Assembly: GCA_004794785.1 (NCBI GenBank)
Contig: SJOL01007155.1
Coordinates: forward strand, 645,388 to 709,387
DNA from: Opisthorchis felineus
Taxonomy: Eukaryota > Platyhelminthes > Trematoda > Opisthorchiida > Opisthorchiidae
Direction: 5' to 3'
DNA: 64,000 bases
Shown piece after piece: positions 34,375 to 49,300 of the stretch. Made by a program: the position numbers and the translations under genes. Within the stretch, counting starts at the first letter, position 1, and each line of letters begins with the position of its first letter. Under the pieces are notes generated by a model. That model was given only the letters and a program-made list of their open reading frames with translations. It had not been told where the DNA came from and searched no databases.

Positions 34375-37300
34375 GTGAGCTGTGGTTTTACGAAGATAGG
34401 CTTTCAAATTCTAAACTAAAATGTATAAGTGAGGTTTCAGGTCAAGCCTGTTCGCATATGTTTTCGGGTGACCTTTTAATACATTGGGATGATCATTATT
34501 CTGATTCCTAATTTTAGAAGACAGCAGGTTGGTTCCGTTCTTCATCCCTTCTGAGTATTTGTGGTGTTAAATGTGCTGGTCCAACGATGCATATTTACGG
34601 CAGAGATTCGACACGTTTACTACCGCAGAGTCGACTACTGCGGCGGGAGTTTGTTCCACAAATTGATCGCTCTTCCGGAGGGTCGGTAGCGGACAATTGT
34701 TGCTGGAATTTCAGTTTGTGCCCTCCTGTTTGTGTGGTGTGGAAGATTTCAATAGCTTCTGATATTTCAAAAGACCTTGAAAATGATCGGTAAATCGGCT
34801 CAGTGGACTGTATTTTTAAGAGTAGAACTTTCCGACACTTAATGACGCCGCTTCAGTAATGACCAGCATTCCAAATGTCATTCGGTTGCAAAACCACTAT
34901 ACTATTTCTCTTCGGTCTTTGTCTCTTTTATTCATGAGAATTAAGTGAGATCTTCGTACAGCATGGTCTGTGGGATAATTTTCGAATTTAGCAAGCTTAA
35001 CTATTCAGAAATTTATCTGTGTAACTTTAAACCCCTCGTTCGTGTCAATGCAGTTTGCGAATATGTTGTGAGGTTGTCCTCTGTGACCACTCGTGCCATT
35101 CTTACCACTAAAATGGTCTCGCCTTCGATGTGCTATTTCATCATCACCAGCTGTAGGAACCGCGTACTTGTCGTGCAGTGGTTGTAGCTGCCTCAGTTTC
35201 CTTCACGGATGATTTGGTGAGGTGGGGTAGGTAGCTGCGCATTGAAGGTGGTAGTTGATATAATTGATGCATTAATACAGGTTCGTCAGCTGACATTTAT
35301 TTGGGGAGATTCAGAGGGACGCTTGGATGCACGAGCGCCATTGAGAGCGCGATTGGCCCATATCCGACAATGTATCTGACCATTGATATGTCCCGTTTCA
35401 GGGTCCCTTTCCAGGGAGATGGCAGTGATCAGCGCAGCTGAGTTTTCTGATATTGGCTTCAATACTCCGCTGCCAAGTCATTGTTTGACTTCCCTTAGCT
35501 CATTTCCACTCTCCGCTTGGTTGTGCGAAAAGAGTTCTTCAGGGAAGTCGGTCGACTGGCAAACGGAGTATGTAACCAAGTCAGCGCAACCTACGGAGTT
35601 TAATCAATTCATCTATCGTGGGAAGTTATTTCTTCCGAAAACCATTAGATGTACTTCAGCTTTACTGATTCAGTGTTCCCACCGGAATCGGGCAGTGCTC
35701 CGAAGACATCAATGGTCAAACATTGGGAGTATTTTGACGTCCACAGTGCGCAGCAGCCAGGCTTCTGACCCATATAGTAATACGGAGCGCACCGCAGTAT
35801 TAAAAACTCGACCTTTGACGGATAATCCGATGTCACACTTACACCACAGGTGATGTAGTAGTTATCCTTCCCATTATCATCAGCTTGGATTTTTCTGGCG
35901 TTAGTGGTCAGTTTAAACTCTAGCTGGATTGCTGAGATCGCCCTGTATTTCTAACTTGACTTCGGTGGAGTCTGTCACTCCCCCATCAAATATCACACAA
36001 TTTGAGGGTAGGCGATCTGGTAACGAGTCAGTACACAGCGCAAAAGGTCTTGTGGTGCCAAATAATGGTCCGCCGGTTCTGAGAGGTTGCTGCTGACACG
36101 AAATCTTCAGGTATCTTGTCAAAAAACGGATCCTTTCATTTGTACGGTGATCCATGGATTATGGTCTGTTGAAATACATGCAGCAACGTGCTGTGACCTA
36201 CCTTGCTTAGCTCACTAAGCACAATGTGCGACATCTTATTTTACACAAAGCTTCACTTGAAATAGTCTGTATGAAATGCAGAGCCTCCCACTCACAAACC
36301 AACGTTGGGGTGGAGTAGGTAGCCTGTAGGTGCGCAAATCTCATCCAGTGCACGTTCGACTACTCTTCCTAGGTACTTCGGGATCACTCATATCAGACAA
36401 ATGAGTCCTCAACTACTGGAAACCTTGCAGTTAACATAGTTTTGAATTAGTATTATTATTCTTGCATCCAAATCTGAGTATTACTATTGTTTTTCGTCAA
36501 CGGTTGTATATGATGGCTAGAAATATCACAATGATTTAGGATAGCCTACTGAGTACGAGAAGGCGTAGCTTATCCAGCTCTGCTGCTCTAGTACCACCAA
36601 AATCCCACAGTTATTGTTTGACTTATGTAGGACTGCAGTATACACCGTAAAACGTAAATATTCTTCTCTAGAGCATCCACTGGTGGGTGATAACTGTCTG
36701 CCCCAATATTAGTCTGCATTCAGTGTATAGCAGCAAAGTGTTGTGCAAAAACGTTGGACAGTTCCTTGGCACCAATGGTGACTTCCAAAGTAGCGTTCAT
36801 TACCCCCGTAAATTTGTCCTTGTCTTTTATTCCGTGGCTAACGTAGGCAACGATTCTTTTTTAATGTTTCTTCTGCAACTGGAATGGGTATTTTTGTGTA
36901 AGATATCCTGTCATCCACCTTTTTCTTGCAGGCGTTCCCAAACTCTCTGCATTTGCCATAGACATCCAAGATTACGCTTCCACTGAAGCACCGCCATGCT
37001 TTTGCTCTCTTCATCATGTGCTGTAACCACCGGGTTACATTTAACGGGGTTGATGAGACTCAGTGTGGTGCGCGTCTTCAGGCTATATTCACTGTATTTA
37101 CACAAAGTTTTCTCCACACATCTTCAACCGTCTCGAGTGGTTTCACATCACAATCCAAACGGCCTTTATGGACTCTGGGATCCAAAACACCATTAGTGAA
37201 TCGGATGGTGTATGTTTCACCATGCAACCAAGCCTGGCGAAAATGATAGTGCATTTGTCCCTTCTCGACAAAGTTTGCACAGTTTCCTGTACCATTCGGT

Positions 37301-40300
37301 GTGACACACTTGTACATAAAAGGTTCAGCATCACAGGCCATTGTCCGATGTAATTTCTAGTCAGATCGCAGACGTGCTCTACCACTGGTTGTTTTATTAC
37401 CAACTCCAAAACCAAGGCCTTTTGACAATACAAGTATCTATGCAATTTGTGGGTTAACCAAGCAATGTGTTGGAAGTTGAAATCTATCGCGCTGAACATC
37501 CGTCTGCGGTCTACACACATGTTAGGCGCGTGCATCCACCTCCGATTCATGTTGTCCGAAATTCTCAACGTTCTCGCGATGGAGTATGTTATACCCGCAG
37601 TAATCGCTGTGTAAAATACAAGCAGCTTGCAGTCTGCAGTTTTCTGGCGATAATTATTTGGTTTTTGGCCAGTCTAAGCGCCTCGATTTTGTAGATATCA
37701 CTTTATGGCAATTGGTCGCGAGGTCACACTTGTGGGTCATTAAGACATTCATTGTGACAGACGTAGTCAGTGTGAAAAACTCAAGAAACAGAATTGCTTT
37801 TGCTAACAAGCGCAACTTGTAGCATCTAAAACATAGATCGCTCGATTTTAAACGCCCTGTGCTGCACGACTGCAAGATGAGACATGAGGATATGTGAAAT
37901 CTTCAGATGTGACCACTACTATCCCAGAATTATGGCTAAAACTGGCCGAAGTCAGCAACTTAGGAATGAAGTGATCAGGAGACGGGCTTTGGCGGAACAA
38001 ACAGCACTTTATTTAAAGTCTGCATCCAGCATTGCAAGCTGAGTTTGGTGAGGAGTTATGGCTTGCTGAGACAAGCGCCGATTTTATGGCCAATTCTAGA
38101 TGGCAAAAACCTAGGAGTGAACAGAATGTGGTACGACAGAAGGAAGTGAATAATGTTACGGAACGTTTGTGTGTCGTTGATGGGGGTTGCATAGGATGGG
38201 GTTTACGCGACTCTCTATGTGCTTGGCTAAAGACGCTGAACGATACGATGACTGACCGGATCGGAAGTGTTTATACTGCTGGTTCCTATCCAGATTGTCT
38301 GACTAAGTGCTGGAGATGCGGGCACTTCGGGTGTTTGTGGTAGGCAATCTTTAAGTCCGCCCCCTATTCCATTTATCTTCTTTCCATTATAGGGCTTTGT
38401 TCAAACAAACTGACAAGGCTGAATACCATTGAGACACCAGTCCCCCCCGGTATTTCTGTCACTAAAGATGATGGTACTGATTGGCGTTGGATAGCACTGC
38501 ATTTAAACTTTATCCAGTTGTTCAATAGTATTTAAAAGTGGCTATTCAGCTTAGCATTATTTTTGTGTTTTTTTCATTTATTTGTCCCCCTATCAACGTG
38601 GTAATTTATTAAGTACGTTGCTTATGTACTTTATTGTTTCATCCCTCATTTTTCGTAAAATGTTCTGTGCAACTAAACAGCCAAAGCTTTGTTCACTCCA
38701 CTCATTCATTAGGCTTCCTCTATATCTTCTTTGTTTTAAACAACGACATCAAATTAAGGTATTTTTGTAGGAGACAGTGATTACAGAAACCTGGGCTAAT
38801 CTCAGTCACAACCCCTCAGTTCCAGCTGTTATAATATAGACAAAAAACTGTTTAATGTTTTGCGGAGGTAGGTGATCGGTAGGTGATCATCTATTTCAGG
38901 AGTATATTCTTATTTGATAGCGAAGTCACAAGGTACCGTCAGGGCTCAGCTAGTGGACGAAAGTAGAACAAATTGCCTATCGTGGCAGAGTATCTCTAGG
39001 TGGACATCAAAAATGTAAAAAACAAAGTTTGCTATTTCTGGTGTGCACACTAGTTTGTGTTACCGCGGCTAAGTAGGACTGTGAATTAGTCTTTGGTAAG
39101 GTGACGAAAGTAAGCTGACTCCATTCTCGAATGAATCGGAGGTGACTACCATAAAAAGCAGATGTTAGGTGATCCTGGCTAGCCTGAAGAATATAAAAAC
39201 ATGACAAAACACCCATTTGCACACTAATTTGGTTTTCACGTGAGACTCACCTGAAACCCATCTGAAGCTCCCGTGTATGATATTCTTCGCCCAAGAAGGG
39301 CAAAACCGGCCGTGGGCCGTCAAAGAGTATATAGCAACCTTGAGAGTAGTCTTCGTTGTAAAAATATAAAAAACCCTTAGGGGTTGCAAGCAGAAGTTTT
39401 AACGTAGAAGTGATTGGTTTTTTTGCCTCAAAAACAGGGTGGCAAACACCGAACTTGGTACAAGAATGAGAAAAATCAACGGTAATGTAATGTGATGTAG
39501 TGTAATGTAATCATTATGTGATGAATAGTCCTGTAGAATGATTGGTTTGTTGTACAGTACTCTCAATACTCAAAGTAGGACAAAATATAGAAATTGAGGC
39601 GTTTTCTGAAATATCAGGATCACAAAATATAAGCAAAACCAAAAACAATATTTTAAACGAGAGTAACACTTGATTGAACCAGAGTCGTGGGAAACCGCTC
39701 TTATTCTGAAATAAATTAGTTCCGGGATGTTACATTTTTAACTTCGTGCATGATGGAATTTTAAGTGAGCCGGTAGGAACAAAGTACTGAAAAACTAAAA
39801 CTATCCTCTGGCTGGCTCATCTGAGTAGCTCTTGAAAAACTAAAAGAGTGGTCAAAAAGACCTTCAATATCAGAATCTACGCCTGCATAGTCCTGAAGCC
39901 GGTTTTTTTCAAGGACTATCTTGGATTGTAAACCTGGCAAATGCACGAAAACGTTTATGCGCTGCCAATAAACATCAGCAGAGAATTCTTGTAGAATTTA
40001 TGGACTGTAACGAAGGATCGGTTTTCGCAGACCCTATTACACTTCTGAAAAATCAGCTTACAACCAATGGCAATATAGTGTCAGTCATGAACCTCCACTC
40101 TCAATCAGTGCAAATTGATGACGGAATACCTTAAGGGATTGTTCTCGGTCTACTCTCCTCTGGAATATATGTCAACCCCTTGCAACCTATCCAACCGTAC
40201 GATGCCTGCTTTCTCCTCATGACCTCAAGGTGTAGAATGTTGTGGAGGGAACAAACAAGTCTTACAAGCTGAGGTGGATAGGCTGGCCATACCGCCTATC

Positions 40301-43300
40301 TGCACCAACGAATCTAGTGTCACGAGGAGTGAACAAGAGGCGGGACAGGAACGTACAGCATTGTATGCGAGCCAATGACCCTGATGCACACCACATGTTA
40401 CCTTGACCCACTCACTTAAAGAAGCTTCGTAATCCTAACTCATGCGAAGCCAGCACGAGATGAAGGACGTGGACTTTTTGAATGTACAGGTGGACCCTCA
40501 AAACATGGATACCATGGACACTACAGTCTAGCTGCGGACTACTCCGATGCAACAGGCTATCTCAGTCTGTTATGGAGTGCGTCCACTATAGAAGTTGTTC
40601 TCATCCCACTTGTTTAACCTGAACACAACCAAATTCTGCAAACACGCCACTGATGTAAAAACTCTGGTTCCGCGCCGTGTCTGAGTAATCCACTGGTTAA
40701 ATGTATAGCAGCCGTGAGTTTGTGCTACAAGAGGAACTTAGCCATTCAACCAGAAGAATTGGCCAACTCATTCAAACCAGCACCAGACCATTTCAGGACA
40801 CAACTCTCACTACTGGAAACAAGAAAAAAGGATCGCAATTCATCAGCCACTAAGGCGCAAACCAAATGTCAGCAGCTGGTGCTCAGATCCGGCCGACACA
40901 ATCTGGCAAATTCTACTCAAGCTCGCTCCATTTCCAGAAATTACTTGGACGGAGTGAGCTGGCTCAGTGGTTAGAGCGAGAACCGGAAGGTCCGTGGCTC
41001 GAAAACGGTCCCTGCATCTCGACTTCTCTCTAGGCTCGCGCACTCTGGCACTATCCCAGCCCTCGTGCTTTCTTCAGGTGGCGTGGCAGGTAGGCACCGG
41101 AAGGGTGTTACAACTGAACGTTTTTGCTACTTGGATCCTGCAAACACCGGCAGCCGTTGGATCTGAGTGAAGGCCAAGCACAGGTGATATACTCTCCCTG
41201 CCTTCAAAAAAAGACATGAAGCAACCTTACGATACAGCTACCATCGTATCATCAAACGTTGCCGAGCCGTTCTCCCCTTTGCTAATCGCATAAAAAGCTT
41301 AAGGATAGGTCATCTCGTTGGGGTTTCCCTTAAATCGACCGCTCTAATAAGGCTCTTGCTGAAACTTAACTATATCGACCCTGAGGAGCTACTAATGTAC
41401 CAGATACAGTAAGGACATCGAGTTAATGCTGCCTACGGTACACTAACTCCGGAAAGTGACTCTTCAAAAGATCAATATTGACATCCAATCGACCAGAAGA
41501 GTCGTTCAGAAAGAAGATAATGCACCCAAAGCTTGACTTCAGAGGAACAGAGAAGTCATCTTTTTCTGTGAGAACCTGGAGCCTAACGGTTCAGAAAAAT
41601 GACCCAACGTCCGGCATAATTGCGGCAAGTGGAAGCTTATCCAGGATCTGCTTCAAATAAACGAAACACCAGTGCCTGACTTCCGGTGTCTACCAACATC
41701 AACCAATTACAAAGAAAGTGGACCACGGGTCATGGAGATGTTTACGGACATGGCCACCTCAAAGCCAAACACATGGAAAATTTGCCCCTCTGCAAATGCG
41801 CCTCTGTCCAGTAGCAGCCAGTACAGTTCAAGCAGGATTTAAAAATCCGTGCTCTCTAGCACAGAGCGTCTTGAACCCGCCACTGCCGCCGTTAGGGTGA
41901 AGAAGTAATCCGTAAAGTGGGCAGCTGACAACTTCGAAAGTCCGAGTTCCGCAAACATTTTACCTTCTGCTACCCTTTTCTTTTATCATATAAACTTTGC
42001 TGGAGTGCTGCACTGACACAGTCAGATGACCTTGGAGCTAGTAGTCCTAACGGGAACCCGATTTACTCTTGACATCATCAACCCAGGTATAAATCCCACG
42101 AATGTACCGCCCACCTGGTTAATCAGTCGCACAACAAGTGGCAGAACGGTCCTCTACCACCGAGACGAACCTATCTGAAAACCAGTCAACCTTTGAACTT
42201 AAAGCCGCCCTGATTTGCCATCTGCTAATAGCTCGAAACTACAGTTGCGAAGTGGCAATTATTTACTGTCCCATTCCCGGCGCGGTGACCAACGACCGAA
42301 GGATTAAAGCGGTACTCCGAGTCATCACAACAATTAATCACCCACCCACTCTAAATCATCTGCCATTCCGTGAGCAAACTTCCAGGGAGCAGCTTTAAAC
42401 CTCCAGACACTGGGTCCCTAGGTTCAGATATGTAGATTTTCTAACACGCTACCGTGGTTTTGCTACCCATTCCCTTCCGAACTTCGTTCATTGTGTACCG
42501 TTTTGCCATAACTAAATGCTCGATTGTAACTTGACTTGACGCTCAGCAGCAGACACTTATAAACAGTTTGTAGATAGTATGAGGAGATCTGGAAATTTCA
42601 ATCGTCCAGTTTGAACATTTAGCTGTTTAGCCACGAGGGACTGATCGACAATGTGATTAACCCACTTTGACAGTATATATGGCCAGCCACCCCCTACTCA
42701 CGGAATCCAAATCACGTGGTCACAAGCTGACCGACTCCCAGGGTGACAACTTTTTAGATGGAAGGTTCACTCTCCGTGTGAATTGCTTCCGAGCTTGAGG
42801 AGATATGAAAGTATCAGTCAATATTTCATTCTGTAAGCGGAGTCGATTAATGATCGGAAATTCTTCAGATATGCACTGTTGATTGTGCTCAAGAAGATTA
42901 AAAGAGCTGTACAGTGTTCTTCCGCTTTTCGGCATAAACCGGCCTAATTTACGAAACGAAATCGAAGTAAAAAAACCTACCTACGTAATAATCTCCTAAG
43001 AAATGAGAACTAAGGGAAATGCAGCTCTACTCCCACAAAACTTTTACTCGTCAACAAATATAAAAATGGCCATTTGGAAAGTGGGTACTTCAGTACAAGA
43101 AGTCTTTCCTTCTCCCGGGGAGGAAGTTTTTCCTGAGTTATTTTGCACACTTTCGCACAAACCCACATGTCTTGCGCAATAAACACCCAGTTACTTCACT
43201 TGTACACGATCAGGTTACACTGAGTTGTTTAGCTCCAGTTTTTGCGATGCGTGGGCATTCATACCACTACGGATGATTTTTAGCAGTTAACAGTCTATTT

Positions 43301-46300
43301 TATTTGTCCCGAAAGAAAGTTAAGCATTTTTGGGTATTTGGATGACCTTCACCAAGAGGATCCTGCAAACAAGATTCCACCTTCTTATGCTGCCGTGTTG
43401 GTGATTGATACCATTACCAAAGCCTGAATTCACTTGACACTTTTTCTGTCCCTGAATATCAGCCAAGCTGTAGTCAATTGCACTGGATATTTTATCCACC
43501 TGATAAGGTGTTATGAAGCATCCGAGTTGGCTTACTTGGATTTGGCTAACCATAATTACAAGTGCGAGCGACACGTAAAACTTGAAGAACTGCACGGCGC
43601 GGATTCTCAGCGGCCAAAACGGGGTCAGTCATTGAACGTCACCAATGCTGGTCTGTGATGGCTGCGCATGGCTGTAAAGCCGCCAAATGCGTATGAATGC
43701 CGGTGGCGGTGTTTGGTACGCTCGGTTCACATGCATGTGGTGGTGACTTCTGTGGTAAACCTTATTTCATATATTGTTATTTAATGATTACTAAGACCTT
43801 CTTAACTTCGCAGCCTAACTTGCGTTGTGTGAACACAAAGCCACGTGTTTCCAAACACGAATCAGCTGAGTTTTTAATTTGCTCAGGCATATTTTGCCCC
43901 AGAGCGTGCAACAGGATTTAAGACATCTAAGAAGAGTCGCTTAGTATTCCATTGCCTTCGACAGGCATACTTCGACGATTCACACAGAATATCCGTTTTT
44001 CCTTATTTATGGAACTAGTCGAAACTAATTTTCTTTTGACACTCGCTTTGTTCTCACTTAGTGGAATTAATATATCGGGATAGCGCTTTGTGCATAAAAA
44101 TATGGCGTAACTTCAAGCTACATTTGCTACTCATTGTAACACACACGAACCCACTGCCGGCATGATTAATGCAGGTTCATCGCACGCCACAGTGCACCCA
44201 CCTAAAACAACTATATTACCTAAGATATCTGCTGGAATCGTTCACACCATCGCCTGACGAATAATTACGAAGACCTTATCCAGAAAAATGTGCAATGTTT
44301 GCAGGTATCAGCTTCTCGGTTGGTAATCCTAGGATTGTATATGCTAACAGACACGACGAAGATACCCAGTCACTTACTTTCCCTATTCAATACGTAGCGA
44401 TCCAAAATCTAAGTCCCATCGAGGGTAAACTTTCATGTTTCTATCCTGCCATCACTTCACTGGCACATTCTACATTGAGTTGGCACAAGTTTTTGTCTCA
44501 AACACACAAGTGTCTCATCTGTATGTCCCCCTGCTTTCGCTGGGCAAAGAGTCCAGCAGCCAGAATCCATGCACGTGATGTTCAAACGAACAATTCTTTA
44601 GTTTGCTGAATAAAAGTTTAATCGTTGATGCATAAGTCTGAGTGAGAAGTAGCTGAAAGATAGGTCTATACCTACCCCATTCTGACCATATTTTTCTAAT
44701 GTTCCAATTGTTTCATTTGGATGAGTAATACCACTGCCCAAGGCCGTAAAATTTACCAAGGAGAACGAAAGTGCTCCCACATATTCCGTAGTGGACATTA
44801 TATTATCCAAACAAACGTATCGGACTATGTGAGTTGGAGTAATACTGACTGGTTTTAAGTAATGTCGCCATTTTTAGGAGAAGGGTCGGATAATCTGGAA
44901 AGCCGAGTAGAAAAGGACTAGAAACCTCCTGAGCGTCAACATAACGACACAACCCGTTTTAAACACAATAAAACCTTAAAAATGTGCCTATAGCAAGAGA
45001 TCGTGTTTTTCATGGATTCTTACATTCTCTAGCCCCTGTAAAACAGCACCTTCTGGAATATCAAAGACCCAAGCCTGACGAGTGCTGGCCAGTCAAATAG
45101 TCTCATGTAGCATAAAAAGGTGAAACTACTTAAGAAATGAATGCAAGTGGAAAGACAATGCCTGATCATTTAAGGTATGATTACGATCAGGTTGAAGGGG
45201 AACCTGCCTCCGAGTGAGGGGATTAATAATCACATAACACCCACTTAAAATGACCACTGACTGGTAGAATTTTAGAGTCTGTCGTAGCCCTGCCGTTATC
45301 TTTTTGTCCTCCCCCCGCCCGGTTGATTTCAGCGGTGGGGGTCTGTGATTGATGATTTGGGGGAAATGTGACCAAGCTGTAGTTATCAGAAGGATGAAGC
45401 TTATTCTAGGACTTTTATGGAAGCACTTTGATCTGGAGGACCGAAATTAGTTGTTCCAATGGGTGATCGCTCTAAAGAGACAACCGTAGAGATGTTTTAA
45501 TGGACGGCACACAGAGCGGCTACTTAAATTAGCAAAAGATGAAAACCATTGTGGGCATTCAACTTCTGGATACGCTGGGCTACGCCAGTTTGGAAAACTC
45601 TGGAGAATGAAGGCAAGACAAATTGGAAGTGTACTCGTACATCTGTTTCAAACCCAGTAGTGTGGATGTAGATTGAAGGAAAATTTCTGTTAAGGTATCA
45701 CTTTAAAATACAACCGAAAATGTTATCATGGCGTCTGCCATGAACAACCGCCAACTTATTCTTCGGTAATCTGCAGGACAATCAGTTATGGCTGCTGCTA
45801 TAGTGCATTCATAAATGGCAATGATCAATTAATTACTTATCAACGTTGACCTGTGGAACAGAGTTAAGACTTCATCATACCGGTCCAAGCATTGTTGATC
45901 CACGGGAGGAACACAGAAGTGCACAGAGCTAGAGTCCTTCAGAGGATTGAACATTTCTCCAACTTTCAACTTGAAAGGACCCAGCTTTGTGGCTTAATAG
46001 GACAGTTTCAACTTCGTTAGGGCATGCAGGACATTGTTTTACTTCATCTTCACTCTTGTTAGTAATATACTCTCTCCTCCATTTTCAGGCACGAAAAGGG
46101 CTGAATCCACGGACAACGATAATTCCTGTGAGTTACATTCGGCATGTCAATTGCATTTGACTAACTTTCAAAAGACAAGAGTCTTCCCAAAACAATTAGG
46201 CCACCAGCATTATTAACACCACGTATCTCAGTTGAGTAAACGAAGATCATCCTGGAATTCGGTGAAGGACAACTTACTCAAGTGTTTTAAAATATTTGGC

Positions 46301-49300
46301 AGTTGCGTTAAAAGAGAGAAACACCGATTACGGGATGCAAGCATTTGGTAAAACGCGTCAGTCGCATACAGTTACGGCAGGAGAAAATGAACTTGTCCAG
46401 GTAGTACAGCTGAAAGAAAGCCGTGATTGAGACGATAAGGAAAATAGAAAAATCGGTGTGTCAAGGTACACCGATCACTGGAGTCAGCGCATTTTGAACG
46501 TTACTGTTTAGGGGGACGATGTTAGCCTTAGCAACCGGAATCACTCACCACCATCTACAAACGATTCGAAACTGTGCACGGAAAACTGAATGCTGACAGT
46601 TTGTGCACCAACAAACTGACACCAAGGCCTAGGACGTGAAGGTAGCTGAAGCCGAAATAGTCAGTTTATCTAATACGACTGTATTATGTAGTATAGCACC
46701 CAGGTATGCTTTAATGTTTAGGCCAATTGATGACTATGCACGTTTATCCACCGCTCTTACCCCTTAGGATTTATACTGAGGTCATAAGCTCACAAGTAAA
46801 AAGTTGTTTCTGCTACTAACAGTACGCGCAAGTGCTCCTGCACGAAACAGTGTTGATAGACAAGGTAGTCACAAGCTTTCCAGCGGTTGCTGTTAAATAC
46901 GGGCACAACTTATTGTCTGCTAGTAATATGACCCATGAGTCATATAGACATGCGGCGTGACTCGGGGTTAAAGTGCCGGACCGAGTACAGCGATCATCTT
47001 ACCTGATGTTGTTAAAAAAGAGTCGGGATAATGAAAAAAGGGACACGTGATTGTAATGACTTACCTGAACTTAGAGTTGAAAGCAAAATCGCAGCCACAG
47101 GATGGAAAAGACAAATGCCAAACAACAAGTCAGCTTCTTGAACTATTGAACTCCCAGAAGGCTTTGAATGCGTAGTGCTTTTAGCGTGGTACAAGTCAGT
47201 CACGAACAAAGTACGATAACAGCCTTTTCCTGCTGCATAACAACCAAATTCTCGAAGACTTGTTGTTACTGGCTGAACCTCTAGTAGGGCCCTCCAGGTC
47301 TTTAGGAAAAAGACAGAAACCTATAAATCCACACATAGGACGACGTAAATAGGCGATTAATTCCTGATGTGAAACACAACCAAAAACTTGAAGAGAGTGC
47401 ATTTTTTCCAATTGCTAGAAACGAGTACAAGTTGAGCACGAGTGCAATAATAAGTGACGTCAATTTTTACCTCATTTGCGGGCATGACTGGGTTTTATGT
47501 CGTTAGGGTAATCTGGAAGAAACCCCAAACAATATTGTTTTGATTAGTGGAACGAAAAGCTTGCAGATTATTACGACTGTGACCAGCGGCTGATTCCGAA
47601 ACACTCATCATCCATACCGAATGGGACTGATGCTTGTGTCTCAATATTGCTCTCCAGAAGAGGTGAAGGGCGACGATCTATGAAATTTGGTCAGTAGACT
47701 CTTTTTGTAGTCCCGAATATGCTTCAGGTATTTTAGCTTTGATGTGCACAATTCATATTTGCCCTTAAGATCGACAAGAAATAACGGCGTAGCCAAGACA
47801 ACCAGCTTCGTTATTCCACTCTCCAGTTGAGTACGACCGATAAGTAAGAGGATGTAGATGGACATGCCAATCATCTATGCCAATTATGCAAACGATCCTA
47901 TGAATTGTGGCCTTAACTTAACCTAAGGCGACGTTCCTAAGGCACATATTCATCATTTGGCACAAGCATGCGACACGGAGTCTTTCTACCTTGGGAGGTT
48001 CAGGGTGTCTCACGGAAACCGTTAGACATAGTGCGATATACCACTGGGCAGACGAAGTTCGACGAACAAAACCGCAGGCCAGTAACATGACTGTGATAGT
48101 CCCTTCACTCAAATTAGAGCGATGAAGATAAGCAACCTTGAAAGGAAAGCAAAAAGGGTAAAGTGAACTTTGTCTGTGGGAACGGAACCCGAGACCTTTC
48201 CCTCTGCTGAAAGAGTGACGTAGCTGCTGAGCTACTTCAATCGATCACCGCACTTCATATAGCACCTGAATTACACAATTATCCGGCATAACCGTGCCTA
48301 CTATCCATTCGCGAGTCTCTTGTGTGAATTTTACAAGTTGGATGTCGACATCACCAACATCTAACTTTAACATCCAAATCTCTATCGCCTACAAATCAGT
48401 GTTTGGGTAGTGGTGAGAACTGGCGTTGTGAATGACTGCTGACGGATTCTGCTGAGCATGACAGGTGGTAAAGATTCGTGGTATGTGTGTGGTTAACCTG
48501 ATGGAATCCATATCTTGCTTCACAGGGGAACTTTGGACGAAAATTCTACAAAACAGCATGAAGTGGCTGGCCGGCTATTGGGATACTTACGCACAGAGAA
48601 GTATAAAATGGGAACGGTAAAGATTTGGCAGAGTGAGTGGCTAGGTAGGATGCTGCAGCTTTTGCATATAATAATCAGACACTTCAGTCGGTGGGAAATG
48701 ACCTTTGAGAGTGAAAATGGCGGAGCTAATCTCCTTTTTTCTTCTCATTTTAGTACCCATTACTCCAAGCGAAGCAGCACCGCTACAGAAGGCGAGAGAA
48801 CGCCGAGGGGGTGTAGCCGCCGAGAGCTGGGATCCGGAAAATGTGGACAATACAGAAAAAGTGGTATATCCAAAGACCGAAGAACAAAAGAGCTCTCTAC
48901 TAGAAGCGGTCAGGCAGATCCTTTTGTTTCGATGCCTGGATGAAGACGACCGTTTAGACGTTGTTGATGCGATGTTCCAGAGGACCGTTGAACCCGAAGA
49001 AGATGTGATCACCTATGGGGAAATGGGTGATAATTTTTATATAATTGAATCTGGAACTTACGACATCTACGTCAACATTGACAATGAAATGAAAAAAGTA
49101 ACGCAGTATGTAGACGAAGGATCTTTCGGAGAGTTAGCACTAATGTACAACACACCACGAGCCGCCACAATAAGAGCTGTTACACCTGGCGTACTGTGGG
49201 CAATGTCAAGAGAAACATTTCGGTCAATCGTCCTTAGCAAGGCATTTAAAAAGCGAAAGCTATACGAGAGCCTTCTGGAGAGTGTTGATCTACTGAAACC

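Noticed and set aside
37063..37568. Overlapping open frames on both strands
   Set aside because: Several frames are open at once with no domain, which reflects base composition rather than coding.
48705..48753. ATG at 48705 as the start of the PKA subunit with a signal [11 protein letters not shown] leader
   Set aside because: The hydrophobic leader is the translated polypyrimidine tract of intron 2; splicing from exon 2 at 48754 restores the known domain order.
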